Assembly (NCBI GenBank): GCA_028818995.1
Contig: JAPPMR010000840.1
Location: 1-5,998, forward strand
Length of the DNA: 5,998 bases
Source of the DNA: Candidatus Poribacteria bacterium
Lineage (GTDB): Bacteria; Poribacteria; WGA-4E; WGA-3G
Direction: 5' to 3'
The translations under genes and the position numbers were made by a program. Shown here piece by piece: positions 5,926 through 5,998 of the stretch; positions within the stretch are counted from its first letter, which is position 1, and every line of letters starts with the position of its first letter. A model generated the notes under the pieces. That model had not been told where the DNA came from. It searched no databases and saw only the letters and a list, made by a program, of their open reading frames with translations.

Positions 5926-5971
5926 CTGTAGGAGCGACCTCCCGGTCGCGACCAGGAGGTCGCTCCTACAG
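5926..5971. repeat. 46-base near-perfect palindrome (REP-like intergenic repeat)
   Basis: CTGTAGGAGCGACCTCC (5926-5942) is the exact reverse complement of 5955-5971. The 12 bases between are themselves mostly a perfect palindrome, GGTCGCGACC (5944-5953), leaving only one mismatched pair (5943 and 5954). The whole forms a very stable hairpin or cruciform. There is no T-run after it, so it is not a classical terminator for either strand. Its form and place in a gene-free stretch suit a dispersed REP-like repeat. The rest of the gene-free sequence from 5853 to 5998 shows no other gene or RNA that I can support. Confidence 0.8.
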
Positions 5972-5998
5972 AAGAGACCCAAGTCAATGTCCAATATG

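Overview
The window is a bacterial chromosomal segment of moderate to low GC with six complete protein genes, one broken gene at the left edge, and three palindromic repeats in the gaps. The mix suggests a Candidatus Poribacteria-like or related uncultivated bacterium: a LamG/concanavalin-A-like domain protein ending in a KLTLTWG tail, GTAGG...CCTAC palindromes between genes, and a DAO-type FAD oxidoreductase. This placement rests on general recollection of such genomes, not on a search, and is moderate to low in confidence.

Layout. Positions 1-540 hold the C-terminal part of a LamG-domain protein; its reading frame is cut by an in-frame TAA at 40-42 although LamG-like sequence lies on both sides. 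The gap 541-802 is largely a nested inverted repeat resembling a MITE or paired REP element. Five plus-strand genes follow with gaps of 37 to 100 bases and may form one or two transcription units: a stand-alone LON substrate-binding-domain protein (803-1456), a CDP-alcohol phosphatidyltransferase with an intact catalytic motif (1530-2144), a small protein with a helix-turn-helix-like N-terminus and a coiled coil (2231-2662), a multi-pass membrane protein built from 48-residue repeats (2700-3326), and a DAO-family FAD-dependent oxidoreductase (3427-4551). A small palindrome supplies the oxidoreductase stop codon. A convergent minus-strand gene (4590-5738) encodes a branched-chain-amino-acid-type ABC substrate-binding lipoprotein with its own strong extended -10 promoter. 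The right edge carries a 46-base near-perfect palindrome.

Functionally the genes look like housekeeping and metabolic genes: phospholipid head-group synthesis, possible proteostasis, amine or amino-acid oxidation, and uptake of amino acids or related solutes. No defence system, phage, CRISPR array, tRNA or rRNA was seen. The least explained parts are the repeat-built membrane protein with its coiled-coil neighbour, and the family resemblance among the three intergenic palindromes.
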